Assembly (NCBI RefSeq): GCF_002902845.1
Contig: NZ_PPTF01000006.1
Coordinates: forward strand, 24,307 to 88,306
Length of the DNA: 64,000 bases
Direction of reading: 5' to 3'
DNA from: Chromobacterium sinusclupearum
Lineage (GTDB): Bacteria; Pseudomonadota; Gammaproteobacteria; Burkholderiales; Chromobacteriaceae
This document shows, one piece after another, positions 52,608 to 61,526 of this stretch. Numbering within the stretch: position 1 is the stretch's first letter; each line of letters starts with the position of its first letter. The translations under genes were made by a program, and so were the position numbers. Under the pieces are notes generated by a model. The model did not search any database. It was not told where the DNA came from and saw nothing but the letters and a program-made list of their open reading frames with translations.

Positions 52608-55600
52608 TCAAGCCAACAGGTGGTTGTTCAGCTCGCGCATGCCGGCGGACAGCATCGCCAGATCCAGCGCGCTGAACGACTGCAGCTCGGCGAACATCTG
52701 GCCGCACACTTCCACGGCAGCCTGGCGCTTGACCAGCCACTGATCGGCGAAGCCAGCCGCCGCGGCGCTATCCTGCAGCGCCTGGCGAGCCAGATCGCGG
52801 TGCACGCGGTACAGATCGTCGCGCAGCGCCGAGCGGGCCAGCGACTGCCAGCGATTGTCGCGCGGCAGGCTGGTGATGGCGTCGCGTAGCCAGTCCAGCT
52901 GCAGCGCCCGGCCCAGCTGGAAGTAGTTGGCCGCCACCTGCTCCAGCGCCAGCTTGCTGCCGTCGCTGATTTCGATGATGTCCATCAGCGGCACGGCGTA
53001 TTCCAGACGCGCCAGCACCTGCTGCAGCGATTGCGGCAGCTTGGCGTGGGCGATCCGGGCTTCCAGCTCGGCCACGCCGGCATACTGCGCGGACGGCACC
53101 AGCTTGGGCAACTGGGCCAGCAGGCCTTGCACCTTGGCGGCGTACTGCTCGATCACCGCGTTGACGGAACCGAACGGACGCTTGTTGCGCAGCAGCCAGC
53201 GCGTCGCGCGCTCCACCAGCGTGCGCACCAGCACCATCAGCTGCATCTGCTGGTCGGCCGGCACCTTGTTGTCCAGCGCTTCGATCTGGCCCCACAGGCT
53301 TTCCGCGTCGAACACGCGGTTGGCGATCCACCAGGCGCGGGCGATGTCGGCCGCGGAGAACGGCGACTCTTCCTGCAGGCGGAACACGAAAGTGGTGCCC
53401 ATGCGGTTGATGATCTGGTTGGCCAGCTGGTTGGAGATGATCTCGCGGCGCAGCTGATGCTGTTCCATCTGCTTGCCGAAGCGCTGCTGCAGCGGTTTCG
53501 GGAAGTAGTTGACCAGCACCGGCAGGAAGTCGCGGTCGTCCGGCAAGTCGGTGGCCAGGATGGCCTGATCCAGCGAAATCTTGCTATAGGCCAGCAGCAC
53601 CGCGATCTCCGGCACGGTCAGGCCCTGACGGGCCAGGCGGCGTTCGTTGATCTGGGTTTCGGTCGGCAGGTACTCGATCTCGCGGTTCAGTTCGCCGGTC
53701 TTCTCCATGTGCGTGATCATGCGGGCATGGGTGGACAGCATGGAAGCCGCTTCCAGACGCTTGATCGCCAGCACCTGGGTTTGCAGCACGTTGTTGCGCA
53801 ACACCAGATGGCCCACTTCCTCGGTCATCTCGGCCAACAGCTCATTGCGCTGCTTCAGCGTCATGTCGCCGGCCTGCATCACCGCGCCCAGCAGAATCTT
53901 GATGTTGACCTCGTGGTCGGAGCAATCGACGCCGGCCGAGTTGTCGATGGCGTCAGTGGCGATGCGGCCGCCAGCCAGCGCGAACTCCACGCGTCCCAGC
54001 TGGGTGCACGTCAGGTTGCCGCCCTCGGCCACCACGCGCGCCTGCAGCTGGTTGCCGTTGACGCGCACCGGGTCATTGGCGCGGTCGCGCGCGTCGGCAT
54101 GGCTCTGCGTGGACGCCTTGATGTAGGTGCCGATGCCGCCGTTGTACAGCAGGTCGATCTTGGCTTTGAGGATCTCATGGATCAGCTCGTTCGGCGCCAT
54201 GTGGTCCTTGTCGGTTTCCAGCCACGCCTTCACTTCCGGCGACAGCGGAATGGACTTGGCGCTGCGCTCGAAGATGCCGCCGCCCTTGGAGATCAGCTCG
54301 CGGTTGTAATCGGTCCAGCTGGAGCGCGGCAGGTTGAACAGGCGCGCGCGCTCGGCGAAGCTCTTCTTCGCGTCCGGCGTCGGATCCAGGAAGATGTGCA
54401 GGTGGTTGAACGCCGCCTTCAGGCAGATGTGCTCGGACAGCAGCATGCCGTTGCCGAACACGTCGCCGGCCATGTCGCCGATGCCGATCACGGTAAAGTC
54501 CTGCTCCTGGGTATTGATGCCCAGGTGGCGGAAGTGGCGCTTCACCGACTCCCAGGCGCCGCGGGCGGTGATGCCCATGCCCTTGTGGTCGTAGCCGGCG
54601 GAACCGCCGGAGGCGAAAGCGTCGCCCAGCCAGAAGCCGTAGGCCTCGGAAATGCCGTTGGCGATGTCGGAGAAGGTTGCGGTGCCCTTGTCGGCCGCCA
54701 CCACCAGGTACGGATCATCCGGGTCCAGCCGGCGCACGTCCTTCGGCGGCACGATCTGGCCGGTCACCAGATTGTCCGTCACGTCCAACAGCGCGGAGAT
54801 GAAGATCTTGTAGCAGGCGATGCCCTCGGCCAGGAAAGCCTCGCGCTCGCTCGGCGCCGGCAGCTGCTTGCCGACGAAACCGCCCTTGGAGCCCATCGGC
54901 ACGATCACCGAGTTCTTCACCATCTGCGCCTTCACCAGGCCCAGCACCTCGGTGCGGAAGTCTTCCATCCGGTCAGACCAGCGCAGGCCGCCGCGCGCCA
55001 CCTTGGAGCCGCGCAGGTGCACGCCTTCGACGCGCGGGCTGTACACCCAGATTTCAAACAGCGGACGCGGCTGCGGCAGGAACGGAATCTGGTTCGATTC
55101 CAGTTTGAACGAGATGTAGGACTTGAACTCGCCGTCGGCGCCTTTCTGCCAGAAGTTGGTGCGGCGGGTGGCCAGGATCACGGCCAGGAAGCCGTTCAGG
55201 ATGCGGTCTTCATCCAGATTGGCCACGCCGTCCAGCATGCCGCGCACGGCGGCCAGCAGCAGCTCGGCCTTCTCGTCGTCGAAGCCTGCCGGGTCCAAAC
55301 GGGCGTAGAACAGTTCCACCAGGCTGCGGGTGATGGCCGGGTAGTTGGCCACGCACTGCTCGATATAGGCTTGGCTGAAAGTCAGGCCGCCCTGGCGCAG
55401 ATACTTGGCCAGCGCGCGGATCAGGGAGATTTCGCGCCAATCCAGGCCGGCTACCAGCGCCAGGCGGTTGAAGCCGTCGTTTTCGCAGCGCTTGGCGAAG
55501 ACCTGGGACAGCAGCTCCTGGAAGTCGTGCTGCACCTGGTCCTGCGACATCTGCTCGCCAAAACTGCCGATATCGAGGCCGAAGTCGCTGATCCACACCA

Positions 55601-57419
55601 GGCTGCCATCGACGCGCTTGACGCAGTACGGGTGCTCATCGCGCACCTTGACGCCCATGTTTTCCAGAATCGGCAGGCTGGCCGACAGGCCCAGCGGTTC
55701 GGCCTCGCGGAACAGCTTCAGATTGAAGGCCGCGCCGGTGCGGTGGAAGGGGCGGTACAGCTTCATGGCCAGCGGCTGCTCGGCGCTCAGCGCCTCCAGT
55801 TGCTGGATGTCCAGCACGGCGTTGCGCACCGCGAATTCCTCGCGGTAGGCCACCGGGAAACCTTCCTTGTAGCGATTGAACAAGCCGTTGCCGCGCTCTT
55901 CGCCATAGGCCTCCACCAGTTGCTGGTGCAGCTCCTCCACCCAGCCGCGCACCAGTCGGGCGATTTCGGCTTCGATATCGCCCTCATGGAATTCCGGCAG
56001 TTTGGACGCATTGGTGCGGATGATGTAGTGAACGCGGGCCAGGGTGCCGTCGCCGATCTGCACGCTGAACTCGGCGCTGGCGCCGTCGAAGGCGTTCATC
56101 AGCACTTTTTCGATCTTCAGCCGCACTTCGGTGCTGAAGCTGTCGCGCGGGACATAAACCAGGCAGCTGACATAGCGATGGTAGCGGTCGGCGCGCACGA
56201 ACAGGCGGACGCGTGGGCGTTCCTGCAGGCTGACGATGCCCTCGGCAATCGGGCCGAGCACTTCGGCCGGAATTTCGAACAATTCGTCGCGCGGGTAGCT
56301 TTCCAGCACGAAGCCGAGCGTCTTGGACTTGTAGCTGTCATCGACGAAGTCGCAGCTTTTGACCACGCTGGCCACCTTCTGGCGCAGGATGGGCACGTCC
56401 TTCGGCGACGTCTGATAGGCGCTGGCGGTGTAAAGGCCGAGGAAGCGGCGTTCGCCTATCACTTCGCCCTTGTCGTTGAAGCGCTTGATGCCGACGAAGT
56501 CGACATAGGCCGGACGGTGGATGATGGAGCGGGTTTGCGATTTGTTCAGGATGATCAGCTGCGGCAGGTGCGCCAGTTCGCGCAATTCCTGCGGCAGCTG
56601 TTCGAAGCTGGCGGAATACTCTTTGTCGCCCTGATCCTGCAGGATGCCCAGGCCGGAATCCTTGACGATGCGCAGGCTGTCCTTGCCGTCGCGCTTGACC
56701 AGGTCGTAGTCGCAATAACCCATGAACAGGAAATTGCGCTCGGCCATCCATTCCAGAAAGGCCACGGCCTCCTTGGCTTCGGCCGCGCGTTCGCCCTTCA
56801 GCTTGGACAAGTCCTTGCTGATGCCGGCGAGCATTTCGCGCATCTTGGGTTCGTCGCGCACCACCAGGCGGATATCGGCCAGCACGCGCTTCAGCTCGGC
56901 TTCCAGCTTGGCCAGCAGCGCGGCGTCGCTGATGCGGTCGATCTGCACGTGGATGAACGACTCCAGCGGCAGGCTGCGGTCTTCGGTGCGCTTGACGGCG
57001 CTCATCACGCCGCTCTTGTCGCGGGCCACCGACAGCACCGGATGCACCAACAGGTGCAGATTGAGGTTATAGCGCGACAGCAGCATGGTGATCGAGTCGA
57101 TCAGGAACGGCATGTCGTCGTTCACCACTTCGATCACCGTGTGGGTGCTTTGCCAGCCGTCGCGTTCGAAATCGGGGTTGTAGATGCGGCACTTGACCTG
57201 GCCGGCAGAGCGCTTGCCGGCGAACTCGTAATGCGCCATTGCGGCACCGAACAGGTCGAGCGAGGAGAACTGCCGCAGGTCGGCGTGTTCAGTCTCTTCG
57301 AAGTAGCTCGGGAAGAAGGCGGCGAGTTGTTGGGTCTCCTGGGAAGAAAGCTTGCTCTCGGCTACAGCCTGGATATCTGCGATCAGGCTGGCCAGTTCAG
57401 TCTTGTTGGTAAGCGACAT
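52608..57419 (-). CDS. gdhB: NAD-specific glutamate dehydrogenase, large (180-kDa) class
   Basis: A 1603-residue protein of the L_180 class of NAD-dependent glutamate dehydrogenases, which deaminate glutamate to 2-oxoglutarate in amino acid catabolism. The N-terminal ~650 residues are ACT-like regulatory domains. The catalytic core includes PMGSKGGFVGKQ (substrate lysine region, near 850), VAADKGTATFSDIANGI and GIGDMAGDVFGNGMLLS (nucleotide-binding region, near 985). The C-terminal ~400 residues are the helical domain of this class. Length is typical (about 1600). It is a monocistronic gene. Enzymes of this class in Pseudomonas are induced by arginine, which fits the arginine-type transporter encoded next to it. 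Confidence 0.95.
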   Translation of the reverse strand: MSLTNKTELASLIADIQAVAESKLSSQETQQLAAFFPSYFEETEHADLRQFSSLDLFGAAMAHYEFAGKRSAGQVKCRIYNPDFERDGWQSTHTVIEVVNDDMPFLIDSITMLLSRYNLNLHLLVHPVLSVARDKSGVMSAVKRTEDRSLPLESFIHVQIDRISDAALLAKLEAELKRVLADIRLVVRDEPKMREMLAGISKDLSKLKGERAAEAKEAVAFLEWMAERNFLFMGYCDYDLVKRDGKDSLRIVKDSGLGILQDQGDKEYSASFEQLPQELRELAHLPQLIILNKSQTRSIIHRPAYVDFVGIKRFNDKGEVIGERRFLGLYTASAYQTSPKDVPILRQKVASVVKSCDFVDDSYKSKTLGFVLESYPRDELFEIPAEVLGPIAEGIVSLQERPRVRLFVRADRYHRYVSCLVYVPRDSFSTEVRLKIEKVLMNAFDGASAEFSVQIGDGTLARVHYIIRTNASKLPEFHEGDIEAEIARLVRGWVEELHQQLVEAYGEERGNGLFNRYKEGFPVAYREEFAVRNAVLDIQQLEALSAEQPLAMKLYRPFHRTGAAFNLKLFREAEPLGLSASLPILENMGVKVRDEHPYCVKRVDGSLVWISDFGLDIGSFGEQMSQDQVQHDFQELLSQVFAKRCENDGFNRLALVAGLDWREISLIRALAKYLRQGGLTFSQAYIEQCVANYPAITRSLVELFYARLDPAGFDDEKAELLLAAVRGMLDGVANLDEDRILNGFLAVILATRRTNFWQKGADGEFKSYISFKLESNQIPFLPQPRPLFEIWVYSPRVEGVHLRGSKVARGGLRWSDRMEDFRTEVLGLVKAQMVKNSVIVPMGSKGGFVGKQLPAPSEREAFLAEGIACYKIFISALLDVTDNLVTGQIVPPKDVRRLDPDDPYLVVAADKGTATFSDIANGISEAYGFWLGDAFASGGSAGYDHKGMGITARGAWESVKRHFRHLGINTQEQDFTVIGIGDMAGDVFGNGMLLSEHICLKAAFNHLHIFLDPTPDAKKSFAERARLFNLPRSSWTDYNRELISKGGGIFERSAKSIPLSPEVKAWLETDKDHMAPNELIHEILKAKIDLLYNGGIGTYIKASTQSHADARDRANDPVRVNGNQLQARVVAEGGNLTCTQLGRVEFALAGGRIATDAIDNSAGVDCSDHEVNIKILLGAVMQAGDMTLKQRNELLAEMTEEVGHLVLRNNVLQTQVLAIKRLEAASMLSTHARMITHMEKTGELNREIEYLPTETQINERRLARQGLTVPEIAVLLAYSKISLDQAILATDLPDDRDFLPVLVNYFPKPLQQRFGKQMEQHQLRREIISNQLANQIINRMGTTFVFRLQEESPFSAADIARAWWIANRVFDAESLWGQIEALDNKVPADQQMQLMVLVRTLVERATRWLLRNKRPFGSVNAVIEQYAAKVQGLLAQLPKLVPSAQYAGVAELEARIAHAKLPQSLQQVLARLEYAVPLMDIIEISDGSKLALEQVAANYFQLGRALQLDWLRDAITSLPRDNRWQSLARSALRDDLYRVHRDLARQALQDSAAAAGFADQWLVKRQAAVEVCGQMFAELQSFSALDLAMLSAGMRELNNHLLA

Positions 57420-57897
57420 TTAGCTTCTCTTGTTGTGAGCAGGGAGGTTGTCGGGGCATTGTAGATAGCGGCACCCATACCGGATTTCCTGAATGCGACA
57501 TCGGCTTACATAAAACGCGCAAGCCGTATTCCGCCGGCAACAACACGGGGGCATAAGCAGGCCGGAAATCCAGGCCATACATTACAGCAAAGCGACGGCC
57601 AGTTACACAAAGACCATCGCACCGCGCATTGTAGCCAATCAGGAAAAACATTCATAACCTATTGATTTTTATGATATTTCCATTTTTTGGGAAAAGTAAG
57701 GTAGAATGTGCGCACTTGCTTATGGGGATTGACCAATTCCGCCACTTGTTGTTCACAAGCGCGGCAGATAAAGGCCAGCCAGCAAGACAAGACGACCCGG
57801 ATCGGAACAATAACGTCGGCTCCGCTGCGGGGTTTACAAGCCAGTCGTCGCGCAGGCGCCTGCCGACGGCCAAAATAAGAGAAGTAGAAGCAACATC
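57420..57897. other. Divergent promoter region between gdhB and the amino-acid transporter
   Basis: About 480 bases with no gene. An AT-rich core lies around 57650-57710, containing TAGAAT at 57702-57707 as a possible -10 box for the transporter. If the nearby AraC-type regulator controls both sides, its sites should lie here, but none can be defined by eye. Confidence 0.4.
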
Positions 57898-58662
57898 ATG
57901 AAAAAAGCCCTGATTGCAAGCGCCAGCTTCGCCTTGATCGCCTCCCTGTCCGCCCAAGCGGAAACCGTCCGCTTCGGCATCGACCTCAACTACCCGCCGT
58001 TCTCCAAGCAAGGCGCCGACGGCAAGCCGCAGGGCTTCGACATCGACATGGCCTACGCGCTGTGCAAGGAAATGAAAGTCACCTGCCAGATCGTGCCGCA
58101 AGACTGGGACGGCTTGATCCCGGCGCTGAACGCCAACAAGTTCGACGCCATCATCTCCTCGATGCAGATCACCCCGGAACGCCAAAAGGCAGTGGACTTC
58201 ACCGGCAAATACTACAACATCGCCAGCCGCCTGGTGGCCAAGGATGGCACCAAGGTAGACGCCGCCAGCTTCAAGGGCAAGAAAATCGGCGTGCTGCGCG
58301 CCTCCACCCAGGAAAAATTCGCCAAGGACTTCTGGGGCAAGAACGGCGCCACCATCGTGCCGTACGCCAAGTCGCCTGAATCGTTCCTGGACCTGAAGTC
58401 CGGCCGCGTCGATGCCGTGTTCGTGGACGGAGCCGTGGGCGAAGGCGAATTCCTGAAGACGCCGCAAGGCAAGGGCTATGCCTTCGTCGGCCCGAACTAC
58501 TCCGACGTCAAGTACTTCGGCCTGGGCGCCGGCATTGCCGTGAAGAAGGGCAACAAGGCCCTGCTCGACCGCCTGAACAAAGCCATCGAGGCCGTGCGCA
58601 AGGACGGCAGCTACAAGAAGGTTGAGGAAAAATACTTCAGCTTCGACGTCTACGGCGGCTAA
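57898..58662 (+). CDS. Basic amino acid ABC transporter, periplasmic binding protein (AotJ/HisJ/ArtJ-like)
   Basis: A 254-residue solute-binding protein (cluster F, SBP_bac_3). It has a signal peptide (MKKALIASASFALIASLSAQA) and the family motif GIDLNYPPFSKQGADGKPQG near the mature start, then GFDIDMAYALCKEMKV and the DWDGLIPAL motif. SSMQITPERQKAVDFTGKYY completes the ligand-binding lobes. The likely ligand is arginine or ornithine, suggested by the ArgR-like regulator downstream. It is the first gene of a transporter operon with two permeases. Confidence 0.92.
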   Translation: MKKALIASASFALIASLSAQAETVRFGIDLNYPPFSKQGADGKPQGFDIDMAYALCKEMKVTCQIVPQDWDGLIPALNANKFDAIISSMQITPERQKAVDFTGKYYNIASRLVAKDGTKVDAASFKGKKIGVLRASTQEKFAKDFWGKNGATIVPYAKSPESFLDLKSGRVDAVFVDGAVGEGEFLKTPQGKGYAFVGPNYSDVKYFGLGAGIAVKKGNKALLDRLNKAIEAVRKDGSYKKVEEKYFSFDVYGG

Positions 58663-58727
58663 CCCCCGCTCCCTGGCAGGCGCGCGGCGCGCGCCTGCTC
58701 CCGCAATCCCCTCTTCCGAGATTGCCC

Positions 58728-59417
58728 ATGTTTTTGCAAGGTTACCTTCCCAGCATCCTGGAAGGCACGGTGCTGACGCTGAAGCTGGCCGGCTCCGCGC
58801 TGGCCGTTTCCGTCGCGCTCGGCCTCATCGGCGCGCTGTTCAAATCCACCTCGTCGCGCGCGTTGACGCTGCTCGCCGAATGCTATTCCACCGTGGTGCG
58901 CGGCATTCCCGATCTGGTGTGGATGTTCCTGCTGTTTTTCGGCGCGCAGATGGCGCTCAACGACATCTGCGGCCATTTCGGCTGGCAAGCGCCCGATATC
59001 GACCCGTTCATCGCCGGCGTCGCCACCCTAGGCTTCATTTTCGGCGCGTACATGACCGAAACCTTCCGCGGCGCGATGATGGCGGTGCACAAGGGTCAGA
59101 TGGAAGCCGGCCTGGCTTACGGGATGTCACCGCTGCGCGTGTTCTTCCGCATCCAGTTGCCGCAGATGGTGCGCTATGCCCTGCCCAGCTTCTCCAACAA
59201 CTGGCTGGTGCTGGTCAAATCCACCGCCCTGGTATCCGTCATCGGCCTCAATGATGTGATGTACCGGGCCGACGCCGCCAAATCGGCCACCCAGCAGCCG
59301 TTCGACGTCTATATCGTCGTCGGCGCGTTGTTCCTCTGCATTACCGGCGTGTCCAATCTGCTCTTGCACTGGACAGAAAAACGCTACTCGATGGGCACCA
59401 AGGAGAGCGGGCTGTGA
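58728..59417 (+). CDS. Amino acid ABC transporter permease (HisQ/AotQ-like)
   Basis: A 229-residue membrane permease of the HisQ type. About five hydrophobic helices; the EAA loop is MEAGLAYGMSPLRVFFRIQLPQ, which docks the ATPase. ATG 58728 is the first ATG in frame. Overlaps the next permease gene by four bases. Confidence 0.92.
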   Translation: MFLQGYLPSILEGTVLTLKLAGSALAVSVALGLIGALFKSTSSRALTLLAECYSTVVRGIPDLVWMFLLFFGAQMALNDICGHFGWQAPDIDPFIAGVATLGFIFGAYMTETFRGAMMAVHKGQMEAGLAYGMSPLRVFFRIQLPQMVRYALPSFSNNWLVLVKSTALVSVIGLNDVMYRADAAKSATQQPFDVYIVVGALFLCITGVSNLLLHWTEKRYSMGTKESGL

Positions 59418-60145
59418 TCGATCCGAAACTGATTATCGAACGCTTGCCGGAATTCTTCGGCGCGCACGACGGCGGCCCCATGCTGTCGTCGACCGACGGC
59501 CTGATCATGACGCTGCAGTTGCTGGGCCTGTCGCTGCTTTTGGGCCTGATGCTGGCCATCCCGCTAGCCGTGGCGCGCACGGCGAAAAACCGCGCACTGT
59601 CCGGCGCCGTCTGGCTGTTCGGCTACGTCTTCCGCGGCACGCCGCTGCTGGTGCAGCTGTTCATCATCTATTACGGCCTGGCGCAGTTCGACTGGATACG
59701 CGATAGTTGGGCCTGGCAATACCTGCAAAACGCCTATGTCTGCGCCATCCTGGCCTTCACGCTGAACACCGCGGCTTATACCACGGAAATCATCGCCGGC
59801 CAGATCCGCAATACCCACTGGGGCGAAATCGAAGCCGCGCGCTCGGTCGGCATGAGCCAGTGGCTGATGCTGCGACGCATTGTGCTGCCGTCGGCGCTGC
59901 GCCGCGCGCTGCCCGCCTACAGCAACGAAGTGATCATGATGCTGCAGAGCACCGCCATCGCCGGCCTGGTGACCCTGGCCGACCTGACCGGCGTGGCGCG
60001 CCGCATCTACAGCGAAAGCTATATGCCGTTCGAGCCGTTTTTCACCGCAGCCGTGATCTACCTGGCGCTGACCTTTGCCCTGGTCTGGCTGATGAAGCGC
60101 GCCGAGCGGCGCTATCTGGCTTTTCTGGGTCCGCGAAAGCAATAA
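59414..60145 (+). CDS. Amino acid ABC transporter permease (HisM/AotM-like)
   Basis: A 243-residue permease with the EAA loop IEAARSVGMSQWLMLRRIVLP. It begins at GTG 59414, overlapping the stop of the HisQ-like gene (GTGA), so the two are translationally coupled. Hydrophobic helices match HisM. No ATPase gene follows; the next stretch is a palindromic repeat and the regulator. The ATPase (HisP/AotP) must be encoded elsewhere. Confidence 0.92.
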   Translation: MIDPKLIIERLPEFFGAHDGGPMLSSTDGLIMTLQLLGLSLLLGLMLAIPLAVARTAKNRALSGAVWLFGYVFRGTPLLVQLFIIYYGLAQFDWIRDSWAWQYLQNAYVCAILAFTLNTAAYTTEIIAGQIRNTHWGEIEAARSVGMSQWLMLRRIVLPSALRRALPAYSNEVIMMLQSTAIAGLVTLADLTGVARRIYSESYMPFEPFFTAAVIYLALTFALVWLMKRAERRYLAFLGPRKQ

Positions 60146-60199
60146 GCCGCCGGTGAGAATTCCGCTGCCCGGCGTTTGAAATAAATCGTACAATGCAAG

Positions 60200-60471
60200 C
60201 TAGGGGCTGTTGACGATTGCTGAGCGGATCGCGTTTGCGCCGCTTTTGACCGGATGCAAGGCGCGCAGTCCGCCGCATAGTTACTCTATGCCAGGGCTGC
60301 GTAACGCCGCATCCGGCCAAAAGCGGCCAAACCCGCAGGGCCGGGCGCCTTTCGTGACAACTCTTCGTTGTTCCGCACTGGCAGAGAATGACTATGCGGC
60401 GTGCGAAACGCCTCGATTCGTCGCGAAATGCGCTCCGGCGCGACCGCTCAGCGATCGTCAACAGCCCCTAG
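60200..60471. repeat. Long imperfect palindrome / MITE-like intergenic repeat (272 bp)
   Basis: Both ends read CTAGGGGCTGTTGACGAT on opposite strands, then [T/C]... GCTGAGCGG. Inside, the two halves continue to match imperfectly: CGCCGCATAGTTACTC near 60270 against the inverse CGCCGCATAGTCATTC of the right half. The whole unit could fold into a long cruciform or RNA hairpin. No ORF with support is inside. The terminal CTAG suggests a TA-type target. It looks like a non-autonomous element dispersed in the host genome; copy number cannot be seen from one window. Confidence 0.75.
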
Positions 60472-60536
60472 ACAAGCCGCCATGCCAGGCTCCCTGACAT
60501 GGCGGTATTTTTGCCAACCTTACCTGCCGCTCAGAC

Positions 60537-61526
60537 ATGGCTCACACGCCTCAAACCGCCAAACCGTTGCGCTTCGGCTTCTTGCTGCTTCCCCACGCCT
60601 CGATGGCTGATTTCGCCAGCGCCTCCGAGGTGCTCAACCACGCCAATCTGCTCGCGGAGAAAAAGCTTTACGAAACCCTGCTGCTATCGTTGGATGGCGG
60701 CCAAGTACAGCTCTCCAACGGCATCAAGCTGGCGGTGGACCTGCCGCTGTCGTACGCGCCGAAACTGGATTATCTGGTGATTCTGGCCGACGAGATCGGC
60801 AGCGATTTCGCGCTGGAGGAACTGAGCAAGGGCATGTCCAGCATCAACGCCGACAAGATGACGCTGGCCGGCATCGGCTGCGGCAGCTATTGGCTCGCAC
60901 GGGCGGGCCTCCTTGCTGGGCAGCGCGCAACGATACACTGGCGCGAAATCGCGCGGCTGACTGAAGAGTTTCCCGATGTGATCGTGACGTCCAATCTGTA
61001 CGAAAGCGAGGGACGCTGTCTCAGCTGCGCTGGCGGGGCGGCTACCTTTGATTTCATGCTGGACCTCGTTGGCAGGCAACAGGGACATGAGTTCATCGCC
61101 CAGTTGTCCGAGCTGTTCAGCATGGAGCGCATCCGGCCCGGCAACGAACGCCAGCGCATTCCGCTGGCCACCCGCATCGGCGGCAGCCAGCCTAAGCTGA
61201 CCGAGGCTGTCAGCCTGATGGAAGCCAATATCGAAGAACCGCTGTCCACCGACGACATCGCCTACTATGTCGGCGTCTCCCGACGCCAGTTGGAGCGGCT
61301 GTTCAAGCAATACCTGGGCACCGTGCCGTCCAAATACTATCTGGAGCTGCGTTTGAGCCGGGCGCGCCAATTGCTGCTGCAGACCAGCAAATCCATCGTG
61401 CAGATCGGGCTGGCTTGCGGCTTCTCCAGCGGGCCGCACTTCTCCAGCACCTACCGCAACCATTTCAACATCACGCCGCGCGAAGAGCGCGCGCAACGCA
61501 CTCAGATCGGCAACCGCGCTAGCTGA
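60537..61526 (+). CDS. AraC-family regulator, ArgR-like (GlxA-type architecture)
   Basis: A 329-residue regulator. The N-terminal ~190 residues form a DJ-1/PfpI-like domain (FGFLLLPHASMADFASASEV, then GIGCGSYWLARAGLLAGQRA and TSNLYESEGRCLSCAGG). The C-terminal domain has two HTH units (STDDIAYYVGVSRRQLERLF and IVQIGLACGFSSGPHFSSTY). The arrangement matches Pseudomonas ArgR, which activates arginine transport and catabolism and is encoded next to aotJQM. The stop overlaps the end of the convergent histidine kinase gene by eight bases. Confidence 0.85.
   Translation: MAHTPQTAKPLRFGFLLLPHASMADFASASEVLNHANLLAEKKLYETLLLSLDGGQVQLSNGIKLAVDLPLSYAPKLDYLVILADEIGSDFALEELSKGMSSINADKMTLAGIGCGSYWLARAGLLAGQRATIHWREIARLTEEFPDVIVTSNLYESEGRCLSCAGGAATFDFMLDLVGRQQGHEFIAQLSELFSMERIRPGNERQRIPLATRIGGSQPKLTEAVSLMEANIEEPLSTDDIAYYVGVSRRQLERLFKQYLGTVPSKYYLELRLSRARQLLLQTSKSIVQIGLACGFSSGPHFSSTYRNHFNITPREERAQRTQIGNRAS

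Noticed and set aside
53031..57464. Very long plus-strand open frame opposite gdhB (1477 codons)
   Set aside because: Antisense shadow of a GC-rich gene; the minus-strand glutamate dehydrogenase is unmistakable.
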